Part shown: in pieces, positions 11,482 through 21,574 of the stretch | Position numbering within the stretch: the first letter of the stretch is position 1 | How the letters are laid out: each line of letters opens with the position of its first letter | NCBI GenBank assembly: GCA_003999685.1 | Contig: CP021233.1 | Coordinates: forward strand, 558,001 to 622,000 | Source: Taiwanofungus camphoratus | Lineage: Eukaryota; Basidiomycota; Agaricomycetes; Polyporales; Taiwanofungaceae | DNA: 64,000 bases | Direction of reading: 5' to 3' | Notes under the pieces: model-generated | Database searches by the model: none | What the model was told of the DNA's origin: nothing | What the model saw: only the letters and a program-made list of their open reading frames with translations | Position numbers and translations under genes: made by a program

Positions 11482-11847
11482 ATGTCTGGCCTCACCGCTG
11501 ACTTCCTGACCCCTGCTGACCACCTCGAATGGGTGTTGGCCAACAAACAACTACATCTGGCAGTGGACACCACCCTTGTCATCTGGCCCAATTTTGCAGC
11601 ACAGGTTGCTATCTTCCAGCATCAAGCTGAGGTTGTCCTACACCTCGATCAGGTGATAAGGGGGTACAGAGGGAAGAGGGAGAAGGGGGAGCATGATGAA
11701 GCTAAGTGGTGGGCCAGTCCCATTCAGGAAATTGGCATATTATACTGGCAAGCCTGTAACATGACACATTCCCATCTAAACTTCCTCTTTCACACTGATG
11801 TCATCTCCGCCCTCAAACATCTCCTACCGCCCTCCTCAGTCATCATA
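11482..11847 (+). mobile_element. Probable C-terminal tail of the Ty3 relic
   Basis: An open frame (MSGLTADFLTPADHLEWVLANKQLHL...) follows the chromodomain-like region. No domain is recognised. It stops being element-like where the next repeat begins at about 11848. Assignment is from position only. Confidence 0.35.
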
Positions 11848-12819
11848 TGTCCGGTGATATGCACTATAACACTTCAACCTTTAACTGGGTACAACCTAGA
11901 GAAGCTGGAAGGCTATAGTACTGTTAATATGCAGGAAAGAGTCAGCAGCAAAGGGTTCCCGATCTCAAATAGGTCGAGAGACGTCTACGAAGGTCTTCAA
12001 TAACCTACGATGTGTGTCACAACTGCTTGACGTAGCTTTGATGCGCTACTACGCTATACTTGTACTAAGGGGAGGCTTAAACGGGAGGACTTAGCTGATA
12101 TGCAGCCCTTCAGTTACTGTAGAGGGTGGGCTTGGGTTAGAGAAAAGATATAGACGCAACCCTTCAATGTGACTTGAAGACGGACATAGGACTGAGCGCA
12201 ATCCTTCAACAGATGTCGAAGACGGATGAGACGCAACCCTTCAAGAGACTGTAGAAGGTGGAGTGTAGATGCAACTCTTCGAACATAATTGAAGATGGAA
12301 AGAAGCTGTAGAACGTGGTAGGAGACTGTGTCGAAGGTGCTCTTCTTGAGCTCTGCAGAATGGGGGAAAACTTCTCTGTTGGTCTGAGACGTCGTACATC
12401 ATGTTTATACTACTTTACTATAATGTAAGGCGCATCGGGAGTGGTGTAGTATGAGTGGCATCCTAACTACTTGCGTACTACAGAATAGCTCGTAGAGGGA
12501 GTGGCTACTATACTGATGTCATTAGTAAGGCTGAGACAAGGGAACGTACATAGACTAAGACGAAACCTGTGGCCGTAGCATTATCGAGTGCATCGAGTGG
12601 CGCATCAAAGCTGATTGAGCGATATTGGGGTGGCGTGACCAGTCACGTATGAGGACTTTGAGTGGTGACTGCATGTGGCACTTTGTGTGTAGAGAGAACT
12701 GTGCATCGGAACGTTGGACCAGAATTGGTGGAGTGGCTGTGGTGTAATTTGAAGCTTATCAGAGAGTCCCATGGTGGCTCTTTGGGTGGTATCAGACACG
12801 TTGAGTGGTGTTGAAGCCA
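11848..12819 (+). repeat. Repeat family 5, copy 1 (about 970 bp)
   Basis: Aligns by eye with 18447-19400 and 53197-54480. It starts TGTCCGGTGATATGC and contains the five-unit palindromic subrepeat array (12102-12300) and a TATA-like region near 12405. It ends where LTR-like family 4 begins. Probably part of a long LTR; the family is not identified. Confidence 0.7.
12102..12300 (+). repeat. Array of short palindromic subrepeats
   Basis: Five units with consensus GCAACCCTTCAA-N6-TCGAAGACGGA at irregular spacing (about 36-56 bp). Within each unit CTTCAA and TTGAAG/TCGAAG can pair. The same array is at 18695-18900 in copy 2 and, interrupted, at 53410-53920 in copy 3. Confidence 0.7.
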
Positions 12820-13192
12820 TGTTACTTGTTACTTACATGTTTTGGACCACTGACTCTTCTCATCTTATGCTATCTCTGGGGGACCACTTAGCTATACCCG
12901 GAGGTTGACGGTAGCAGTATATAGGAGATCCTTCCACTGGAGAGTTTCCCTTAGTTGTATCCTCTTTGTTCATCTATTCCAAGTGTACTATGCACTTAGT
13001 ACCAATACACACTTTTCTTTACTTATCTTCTTGCACTCACAAGAAGCCCGTAAAGACTATTGCGACTACATAGGGCTTGTAGTTGAAGACTACTGAGGAT
13101 CGTGACTTGTTGTCACTGTTGTTCCTCCTCATCCCTTCACTGCACACTGCACTTAGCTTCTGCAGCATTACCAGGTGAACCCCTCAGTAACA
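12820..13192 (+). repeat. LTR-like family 4, copy 1 (about 373 bp, internal deletion)
   Basis: Begins TGTTAC and ends GTAACA, perfect 6-bp inverted ends of LTR type. It carries TATATAGG near 12921. It matches 26909-27318 but lacks about 60 bp near its start. A reversed, 3'-truncated copy is at 53497-53780. No target duplication is seen (AGCCA and GTCCA flank it). Confidence 0.65.
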
Positions 13193-13640
13193 GTCCACCT
13201 TTGGGTCATCCTGCCAGTCAGACCAGAAGTTCAGAAGCCAGTCCATGTCTGCTGGAATCATCTTGGTGCAGCCCTTCAGAGTGATGTCCTCTGTCATATA
13301 CACCACTGAGATGTATTTGTCCTGCTCTGACTGCAACACCCCCCAAGGCACCTTCACCTCTGGCTTCCCACAGCACTTGACTGTGGCACATGCCAGACAA
13401 TCAGTCAGTCAGCCTGGTGGCTAGGCCACAGGGATGGAGGACATACCATAATGTATGTGCACAAACTGTGCTATCAGCTGCTTTTTTTGATTCAGGCTTG
13501 TCACTGAGATGACCTCCTGAGATGGAAGAAGGGGCTCCCCATCCTCTGTGGCATCCAGCTCCAGTGCTGGCTTCATATTCCTCTTCCTCTTCTTTGGCTC
13601 CTACTCCCCATCAATCTCTTGCTCTGATGCTGGTGTGTGA
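13193..13640 (-). pseudogene. Degenerate gene fragment, possibly the same family as 8551-9514
   Basis: Minus frames read KKRKRNMKPALELDATEDGEPLLPSQEV and DITLKGCTKMIPADMDWLLNFWSDWQDDPKVD. The 'WL.FW.DWQDDP.VD' end looks like the C-terminal part of the same repeated Agaricomycete protein family. It is truncated by the LTR-like repeat at 13192 and has stops. The link is a family impression, not a match I could test. Confidence 0.35.
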
Positions 13641-13649
13641 CCAGGTGTC

Positions 13650-14291
13650 CACTTCCTTCAAGATGGTGGTGCCATTCTTCAAGTGCACAGACAATGGCCA
13701 GCAGCCTCTGTTGTATACTTGGTAGTTTCACTCTGCCTCCTTCAGGCTCTTTGAGAGGAATGCTATAGGGTGTAGCCACCCCTCCTCGTCAAGTTGTTGT
13801 AGCACTGCACCAGTGGCCACCAAAGAGGTGTTGGCCTCAATGATGAACAGTTTGGATGGGTCAGGCATGCAGAGGATCAGCATGCTCTGGAAACACCTCT
13901 TGAGCTTGTCAAAGGCTTCCTGGCAGGCTTTGGTCCAGTTTTACTCCACACACTTCTTCTTGATCACATTCAAGGGGTGAGTGATGTGAGAGAAGTTGTA
14001 AATGAAGCATTGATAGTAGTTGGCAAGACCCATGAATCATTCAACATCTTTGACCTTGGTGAGTATGGGCCAATCTGCTATTCCTGCCAGTTTGTCCTTG
14101 TCCATGTGTACCTGTCCAGGCGAGATGGTCATTCTCAAGAAGTCGACCTCAACAATATCAAATGCACATTTTTCTGGCTTTACAAATAGGTCCCACTCCT
14201 GCAGCTGCTGAAGGACATGTCTTATAGGAGATGGCACATCATATCTCACCTTGAAATATGCTTGGCAAATACCATTGCATATTGTGACCAA
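13650..14291 (-). mobile_element. Ty3 relic: reverse transcriptase end and RNase H start
   Basis: Old and broken, with several breaks. Minus strand shows a reverse transcriptase end (WDLFVKPEKCAFD...VDFLRMTISPGQV, about 14040-14230) and RNase H (LLAIVCALEEWHHHLEGS, about 13680). These are the domains missing from the left end of the plus-strand relic at 9553, and the orientation is opposite. No LTR is attached. Confidence 0.75.
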
Positions 14292-15116
14292 TGCTGAAAG
14301 CTTTATTCATGCAGCATATGGTTTTGCAAACTCTAGATATGTAGATGAATATTCACGAGTCATAAATTCTAGAGTGCAATTTATAAATTCTTATTGTTCT
14401 AATATATAGCATTTGCTGGTTCAAATATGTGAACACCTGATAGTGTTATGCATATGGTAAATGTGGTGTTCTATATGGCATCGACCCATATGTTCTCCAA
14501 ATTTTATGAATATGCAAGCTTGGATTATTCTGAATTTGTCCACTCACTGATGTTAGGATATGCTACAACTAAATACATAAAGAGATATTATAAATGTGGA
14601 TTTACATATGTCAGGGTGTGATAGTGATTGGCACATGCAGAATATGTAGACACCACAAATTGAGTGGTCCACTGAGAGGTCCACTGAGGTTAACTTAAGA
14701 GGCCAAACCATGTTTTGCAAATGCACCAGATGGCTCTAAGTACAGTGCATTTTGTTCACATGTCTAAGGCCATTGTTCTACAGGCCGGGAACTGGTTTTG
14801 CTGTAGTAGAGTGATCTTACCAGCACTAGTCAGACAGAATCTACCAGAGGCACAAGCTCAAGCTCAAGTCTCGAAGCACAATCAACGCAAACAGAGATAC
14901 ATTTGCAGGTATAAATGTAAAAAGGGATACAGAGAACTACACTACGTGCAGAAGCAACAGAGCATTTGTCAAAGCATGAGTGCAACGTAAGAAAATGAGG
15001 GCAACTGGAAGACTATCTATCTATCTCCTCCTGGGCTTTACCCTTGGATCAACAATCCATACCAGATTCCTTTGATCTTCCAGTATTTTCTGACAATTAT
15101 CATCCATCTGCAACAT
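14292..15116. other. AT-rich stretch, nothing recognised
   Basis: A short plus ORF at 14715-14990 has no recognised family. No terminal repeats or tRNA features seen. CpG is rare. Confidence 0.5.
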
Positions 15117-17640
15117 TCATGGACCCTCTTGACCAGAATTTCGACTACTTGTTGCCTTGCCTATTAATCCTGCATTGGGACCGGTGATAGTGATTGCAAG
15201 GGCTCCAGCGCAAGCTGGAGAGTGTTTCAAGTAGCGAGGGGGGACCCACAACAGCGTCGTCAACAATTGTGTCTTGAACTCGACAGCCACCTTACCATCC
15301 TGGGGTAGAAGGCCAGGGACAGTGTTCACCTGTGTATCTTTGTGCCTGCCATCTTCAAAGCCCACAACACCCTGTTCTTTGTGGGGCTTGGTATTGACGA
15401 GCTGCATCGGCACGACATACGTCTCTAGTGCACCGGCAAATGTCGGCAGTAAGAGCCACTCTGCAGTTCCAGCTGCCAAAATATATATCAATGTCGGTCA
15501 ACATCTACACGAAACATCAGTACTCACGTGTGGGTATGAAATCCACAGGCACAACTGGTGCTTCTGGTGTCCATTCACGAAGTAATGAATGCAGGTCTGA
15601 TAAACCTGGCATTTGAGAGGATGGATCCCACATGAGATCAACGGCCAACACTGATGATGATTCAGCAGATGCTTCAAGTTCGAGGACAGAGGACTGGGGA
15701 GTGGAGGGCTGGAGAGTAGAGGGCTGAGGAGTAGAGGGCTGAGGAGTGGAGTGGAAGGCCCAGGGAATTGTGCCCCCACACTCTCAGACCTGATTTGAAT
15801 TGATGGGTCGAGAGGGAGAAGTCGACCACCATGGGACCTGAGTGGATATACATCAGCATCCATTTCAATGTTAAAAAGGGGATACATATACCAGAATGCT
15901 AGCTGCGAGAAAGAAAATGCATACAACCGTCCAACTGGTGTCACCATCTCAACATCAATTGTCAAGACATTGACACTTTTAATGTATCCCAGATAGCCCT
16001 TGAACAGGCCTGAGATGACCTGGACCATCTGCATAATCCATGGATTATGCATCGGACGGTTAGAGAATAAGTGCATATCGCTCGGTACGCTCTCTGGATT
16101 TGCAAAAGTGAGTTGTGGGTCATGCCATGTAATGTTGTCTTGCAACACTTCAATCTGTGAGAATGAATGTCAGCAGTTATAGAAGGTTCCAAAAAAAAAG
16201 GTGCACACTCTCATCTGTGTGGCGCTCAGCGAATGTCAAGTCTGCCATGCCTATAACTATGACGATACCCTCTCACCTATACTGAGCACCTGCTTGTACT
16301 CTCACATTGTCACCAACTTTGAAGTGGTGCTGCAAGCATCCAAGAGGCACTGAAACAATGTCAACATCTTCACCTCATGTATTGACCGTGTCCAGACCAA
16401 TTTCTGCAATCCCATCTGTTAGTGTCAAGATACGGCCTTGAAGACCTGTCTGCTCACCAGAAATGATTCTCACCCGATCTCCTTGAGCCATGGCTGCTTG
16501 AGAATTTGCAACAGCCAGCCTGTGCAATGCATCTCGGGATACAAACAAGGCTTGAGTGAAGACTGTAAATTCCTCCCAACTTGCTCAAATGTTGCGGATA
16601 TGAAGTGCTGTTGCTGGTTGGCAGAGTCTGATGAAACCATCTTGATATATGTCTTGACAAAAAGTATATTTCCTGCCACTCGCCAGCACTGCATTGTCAT
16701 CGTGGATTCTCCAAGTTTCCTGTATATCGAACAGAGCAGGAACAGGATGATCACGCTAACCACGTTCGCCCTGTTTCCACTTTTGCTGTGTGCGGGTGCT
16801 CAAACGCAGTACCACCCAAAGCTCAGCATCTGACTCATTATCAATTGAAGTTACATATGCAAGGTCACCTTTGTACCTGCTCTGCCATACCCTGACCCAA
16901 GAATCTGACAGAATGTTGTGATGAGGGTACCGCATTTTCAATAATGCAGCCCATTCTTCCAATGACACAACAGCATATTTATGGTTTGCAAGACAGGAAT
17001 CCATAACATCCAGAAGTGCCCCCTGGATTGTAGCAGCCTCCACATACAAGTCACCGACTACGCCAGGGAGCATGAAGATTGATATGATTGTGAACTGACA
17101 TGAGGGAGTGAAGGAAGAGTTAAGGACACATTGGAACGTGTCCTTCTCCATCTCGGGCTAGAAAATGAGTTAGTATGAGCAATGGAATCGCTAAAGATAA
17201 ACTTGCCTTGACATTGATGATCCACAAGAAAGGATCATTCAGGGTTGGCAGAAGTGCATGCGAAAGAAGAGACTCCTCCGCCCACCATTGGAATGTTGCA
17301 CAAGAAGTATGTCGATACCTCTCAACAAGTCACTGCGTAAGAGCCTCCGCAGACTCCTCAAGAACCTCTCTACTTGCCAGCCTCCTTATCTCACTATATT
17401 CTGGGTCAATAGTACCATGATCAATAAAATCTGCAGTAAACCGCTAGATGATTATGTGTCTTGTAACAAGTTTAGGACTCACCAGTCTCATTTTTCTCTT
17501 TCTCGCTGGAGTCACTGTCATGCTCGTTCACCTGTGCTTCAATGTCAAAAAAGCATGAAGTTGAGTTCTAAGTGGTGATCATCAGTATATTGTGCCAGGA
17601 TACCTGATGGACTCACCAATCTGGGTCTCTTATTAGACAT
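15117..17640 (-). pseudogene. Spt5-like (NGN/KOW) gene, decayed
   Basis: Read on the minus strand, it opens MSNKRPRL at 17640 before a GTGAGT donor. An exon ending WIINVK near 17206 follows. Then comes an NGN-like segment at 17151-16756 (EKDTFQCVLNSSF...MLPGVVGDLYVEAATIQGALLDV...DSWVRVWQSRYKGDLAYV). KOW-like segments follow near 16450-16200 (VPLGCLQHHFKVGDNVRVQAGAQY) and 16075-15960 (HNPWIMQMVQVISGLFKGYLGYIKSVN). Spt5 binds RNA polymerase II through its NGN domain; Agaricomycetes carry many short Spt5-like paralogues of unknown role, and this resembles those more than the essential gene. Stops interrupt the KOW frame near 16380 and 16270, so it is a pseudogene. Its serine/proline-rich tail includes a minisatellite. 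Confidence 0.6.
15690..15755. repeat. Short minisatellite, about 14-bp unit
   Basis: Four to five units of GAGTAGAGGGCTGA with small changes, lying in the C-terminal part of the Spt5-like pseudogene. On the minus strand it reads as repeated SPLLSSPL-type residues. Confidence 0.75.
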
Positions 17641-18130
17641 TATGCTGACGAGACTTATGATGTGTGAAAAAGTGGAACAAGTGACATTCATCAAGAATTG
17701 CATGCTACAAGTTTAGGGCAAGACAGTTCAACCACCTTACCATAAATAGTGAAAACCCAGCATCAGTTGAGAAGTAACTAGGTAGACATCACCAAATTGG
17801 AGGCATTCAGTAGCAATGGTGCTGAAAAGGACGAAGATGCACCAGTAGACCCAACTCCCCATAGGGGACGAGAAGACCTCCAGACCTCCAACGATGCATA
17901 AATTCACCACCTATAGCATTGAGCACCTGCAGGTTAGCATTGCCTATGGCATGACCCTGCCATCAAATGACATCAGAGTGTCACAGACATTCATTGCTAT
18001 AAATGCATCTTACCATGTACTAAATTTATTATCTTTCACTAATGATTCTAGGTTGTGGAACTTTATTAACTAACATGATTTCATTTCTAGCTACTTAAGA
18101 AGGAAACTAATGGTATATCAAGGTGTTGTA
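17641..18130. other. Nothing recognised
   Basis: Moderately AT-rich sequence between the start of the Spt5-like pseudogene and the next repeat. No ORF or repeat family seen. Confidence 0.5.
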
Positions 18131-18134
18131 GTGG

Positions 18135-18446
18135 ACCGCTGGTGGCAGTGCCAAAGTGCCACCACCAGCGATGAGAGAGATGATGAGAAAAGGAAAGAAA
18201 AAGAGGAAGTGTTGATAGGCACCAGGCTCTTCTAGGCCCTGCAGAGCACCCTCACTCGACCCTAGGAACTTAGTCATGGCTTTGACACCACTCAACGTGT
18301 CCAATACAGCCCGAAAAGCCACCAAGACTCTCTGATAGCTTTGAATCACACCACAGCCACTCTGCCAATTCCAGTCCGACATTCTGGTGCACCGTTCTCT
18401 CTATGCACAATACGCCACATACAGTTGCCACTTAAAGGCCCTCACA
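18135..18446 (-). repeat. Reversed fragment of repeat family 5
   Basis: The reverse complement of roughly 18190-18446 aligns with 19235-19480 of the plus copy that follows (shared strings such as GACTAAG, CCTAGG, GGCCTAGAAG). It abuts that copy head to head at 18447, so the two form an inverted pair with a loop of about 0.8 kb. Confidence 0.65.
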
Positions 18447-19602
18447 TGTGACCGGTGATGCGAACTATAACACTCCAACCCCACCGGGGTACGACCTAGA
18501 GAAGCTGGAAGGCTATAGAACTAGTTAGTGTGGAGGGGAGAGTCAGCAGCAAAGGGTTCCCGATCTCAAATGGGTCGAGAGATGTCTACGAAGGTCTTCG
18601 ATGACCTTCGGTGTGTGTCGTGACTGCTCAACGTAGCTTCGATGCGCTACTATGCCGTACTATACTAAGGAGAGGCTTAAACGTGAGAACTTAGCTGATA
18701 CGCAGCCCTTCAAAATACTGTAGAAGGCGGACTTGGTTTAGAGAGAGATGCTAGCGCAACCCTTCAATGTGGCTCGAAGGTGGACGTAAGACTGAACGCA
18801 ACTCTTTGACGGATGTCGAAGATGGATGAGATGCAACCCTTCAAAATACTGTAGGAGGCAGATAGTAGACGCAACTTCTTCGAACGTAATCGAAGACAGA
18901 AGGACACAGTAGAACGCAGTAGGTGACTGAATCAAAGGTGCTCTTCTTAAGCTCTGCAGGATGGGGGAAAACGACACCATACATCACGTTTATACTACTG
19001 TACTATAATGTAAGGCGCATCAGGAGTGGCATAGTACGAGTGGCATCCTAACTACTTGCGTACTATGAACTATGGAGTGGCCTGTAGAGGGGGTGGCTAC
19101 TTGTCGTTACTAGAAAGGCTGAAACAAAGGAACATGAGATATACTAAGACAAGACCTGGGGCCGTAGCGTTATCGAGTACATCAAGTGGCGCGTTGTAGC
19201 AGATCGAGCAATATCGGAGTGGCGTGACCAGTCACGTGCGAGGACATTGAGTGGCAACTGCGTGTGGCGTATTGTGTGTAGAGGGAACAGTACACCGGAA
19301 CATCGGACCGGAACTGGTGGAGTGGCTGTGGCGTAATTTGAAGCCATTGGAGAGTTCCATGATGGCTTTTTGGATGGTATTGGACATGTCGAGTGACATC
19401 AAAGGTATGACTAAGGTCCTAGGGTCGAGTGAGGGCACTCCACGGGGCCTAGAAGTGCCTGGTGCCTATTATCTCCTTCTTTTTGGAATTTGGACCGTTC
19501 TCGGTCCACACGTGACACCTAGAAGCTTGATGGATGTGACTGGATCGAAGCTTTATGGGGACCTGCGTGGTTCCGACCTTCTCGTGACTCGTGCCGATCA
19601 CA
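18447..19602 (+). repeat. Repeat family 5, copy 2: possible 1.16-kb LTR
   Basis: Starts TGTGACCGG and ends GATCACA, so TGTGA/TCACA could be LTR ends; this boundary is tentative because homology to copy 3 runs 19 bp further (to 19621). It contains the palindromic array (18695-18900) and a TATA-like stretch near 18990. CpG is much commoner than in copy 3. It lies just upstream of the zinc-cluster gene and may supply its promoter. Confidence 0.6.
18695..18900 (+). repeat. Palindromic subrepeat array, copy 2
   Basis: Same unit as at 12102-12300: GCAACCCTTCAA, about six bases, then TCGAAG plus GTGGA or ATGGA, repeated four to five times. Confidence 0.7.
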
Positions 19603-19722
19603 TGCCGTCAAAGAGGATTTAAGCCGGTGCGACTTAGCTGTTTTTCTTCGCTCGTTGTTCCACATTCGACACGCTCCCCCCTCTTTGTTCTCAATTGCTC
19701 CATATTTTCTTCCTGCTTCGCA

Positions 19723-21077
19723 ATGTCAGCTCGCTCTGCGACACCTGTTCTCGCCTCATCGTGTGCACAACGTGCTTGCGGCCACCTCGTTGTCATGCTG
19801 GACACACCTTGTGATGCGTCTGCCTCTGTCAGGGAGGTGGAGGAGTGGGCCCAGGAGGTTGCAAACCTCCTGGTAAGTGACTTAGTCCTTTCCTCGTTAT
19901 ACTACTGCTGATCTCATTGTAGAGTACGTATCGCAAGGCCCGAGGCACCATTGAAGATCCCGAGGTTGAGGGACGCGTCACCGTGCTCGTCGAGGACCTC
20001 GCCGAGCGTGCAGCTGAGTCGTGGGTCCACTGGGCTTGTGACGAGTGGCCTGCACTTTCCGTGGCCATCAACATCGCCATTGTGCGCCGTGCGGAGGAGG
20101 AGCGGCGTTTGGAAGAAGAGGTGCACGCTGCCACCGCCAAAGTCCATCGCTTGGAGGAGAAGCGTCACCAACAGGAGGAGGCCGAGCGATTGGCTAGAGA
20201 GGAGGAAGCGGCCATTCGTCTTGCGCAGGAGGCAGAGGAGGTGACGCACTTGGAAGCTGCCGACGCTTCGCAGTCGGCCGAGGGTGTCAAGGAGCTCTTT
20301 GAAGGAGCTGCCGCTCCTTCGAAAGGTAAGAAGCGGGCTCGGGAGGATGAGGGGGTCAATGTGGCTGTAAGTGGCTTGGTCCTCCTTATCCTTTTACTGA
20401 TTTGTGAAAAGGCGTCAAAGGGCGATCGTGACGGCTCGACGGCGCCCGAGATTGACTGGGCACAAGTTGCGCGGTGGAAGCAGCAGGCGGGGGAGAAGGT
20501 ACACATTTGTTTGTAAGTCTTCGACTTGGCTAACGCTTCTTTCGTAGTGCGATCGATGTCGCACCCATACCCAGACCATCAAGTGCACCTGGTCGGAGGG
20601 TGCTACGGCATGCGACCGCTGCGTGCAGGCGGTGCAGGGGTGCTATTTCGGGGGCTTCTCGGTCTTGGGGAAGACAAAGAAGATGTGCGGCGGCGCAAAG
20701 AAGCAAGGTGAGTACTTCTCAGTTTTTACGTCGTGTTTCTAATACTTCTTTTTGCAGCGCTCGCCCCTTCCGCTGGACCTTCGACAGGGGAGGCCAGTGG
20801 ATTGAAGCGTCGTCGGGTGACGCAGCCGCCTCGTCCTGCTGTCAAGATACCCCTGGATGGCAGTAGTCACCTGGGTCTCGAGCAGGACGACCTGGACTCG
20901 CTCGACCTGGACGAGCAGTCCTGCACTGCCATCCGCATGATTCGGGCGGAGCACACGAACCTAGCGTTTTGCTGCGCCATACTCCATGACCTCAACCTGG
21001 AGCTGATTCGGATGGAGCAAGAGGCGATTGCGGGCGGCAATTTCGTAGTTGGGCCAGAGTCAGGCGACGAGGAGTAG
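19723..21077 (+). CDS. Uncharacterised protein with Zn2Cys6-type cysteine cluster (5 exons)
   Basis: Exons 19723-19872, 19923-20366, 20412-20498, 20548-20707 and 20758-21077 join in frame at GT..AG introns of 45-50 bp, giving 386 residues and a stop at 21075-21077. A long E/R/A-rich helical, probably coiled-coil segment covers about residues 100-165. A basic stretch KGKKRARED lies near 185. Residues 228-259 hold C-x2-C-x8-C-x8-C-x2-C-x6-C, close to the fungal Zn2Cys6 spacing (C-x2-C-x6-C-x5-12-C-x2-C-x6-8-C). A second basic patch LKRRR follows, then an acidic end. DNA binding is plausible but the family is not identified, and similar zinc-cluster proteins are repeated in Agaricomycete genomes. 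The gene ends about 500 bp from, and convergent with, a Ty3 gag-pol. It is CpG-rich and undamaged. It could be a passenger of that element. Confidence 0.72.
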
Positions 21078-21574
21078 TCGTTGTCTTGTGGCGGGTCGTG
21101 GCTTTCTTGTATTAGTAGAAAATTAAAAAGTTCTTCGTTCCATGTGACAAAGTGTGATAGAAGGAAATAGAAGTGTTTGAAGAAGAAGAAGATATCGAAG
21201 GACTTGGTAAGAAAAATGGTAGCATTGGTAGGCTCAGTTTGTCATCACTGCCTAGGAGGACTCGTAGAATGTGAGCCTCCGCGCAACGTTCGAATTGAAG
21301 CGTTCGTAGAACGTCAAAGCGATATCGCGACTTAGTCGAGTTGAATCGTGTATGATACAGGTAAAAATGTCGCTAGATCAAATAGACAGAGAGGTGAAAT
21401 CAAGCATATGGTAAGAGAAAAGAGACCGTTGGAAGTACGCATCGTAGTAATATAAATAGAGAGACAGGGGCTTCTACTGCTCGCTTTCTTCGATGTCTTC
21501 GACGATGTCATCGTCGTCATCGCTGAGCGAATTGGATCATTCAAGTTCTCGAAGACGCTCAGTTGAGATGTCTT
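21078..21574. other. Convergent 3' region between the zinc-cluster gene and Ty3 pol
   Basis: Probable 3' UTR of the zinc-cluster gene at first (AT-rich near 21110-21130), then non-coding sequence rich in TCGAA and CTTCGA strings. No terminal repeat was found here that would mark the 3' LTR of the Ty3 element. Confidence 0.5.

Noticed and set aside
15001-15030. CTAT microsatellite
   Set aside because: Only about three units; not noteworthy.
18447-19602. Firm call of family 5 as a retroviral-type LTR
   Set aside because: Ends TGTGA/TCACA are suggestive, but copy 3 shares 19 bp beyond the proposed end and no target duplication is seen, so it is left as a repeat family.
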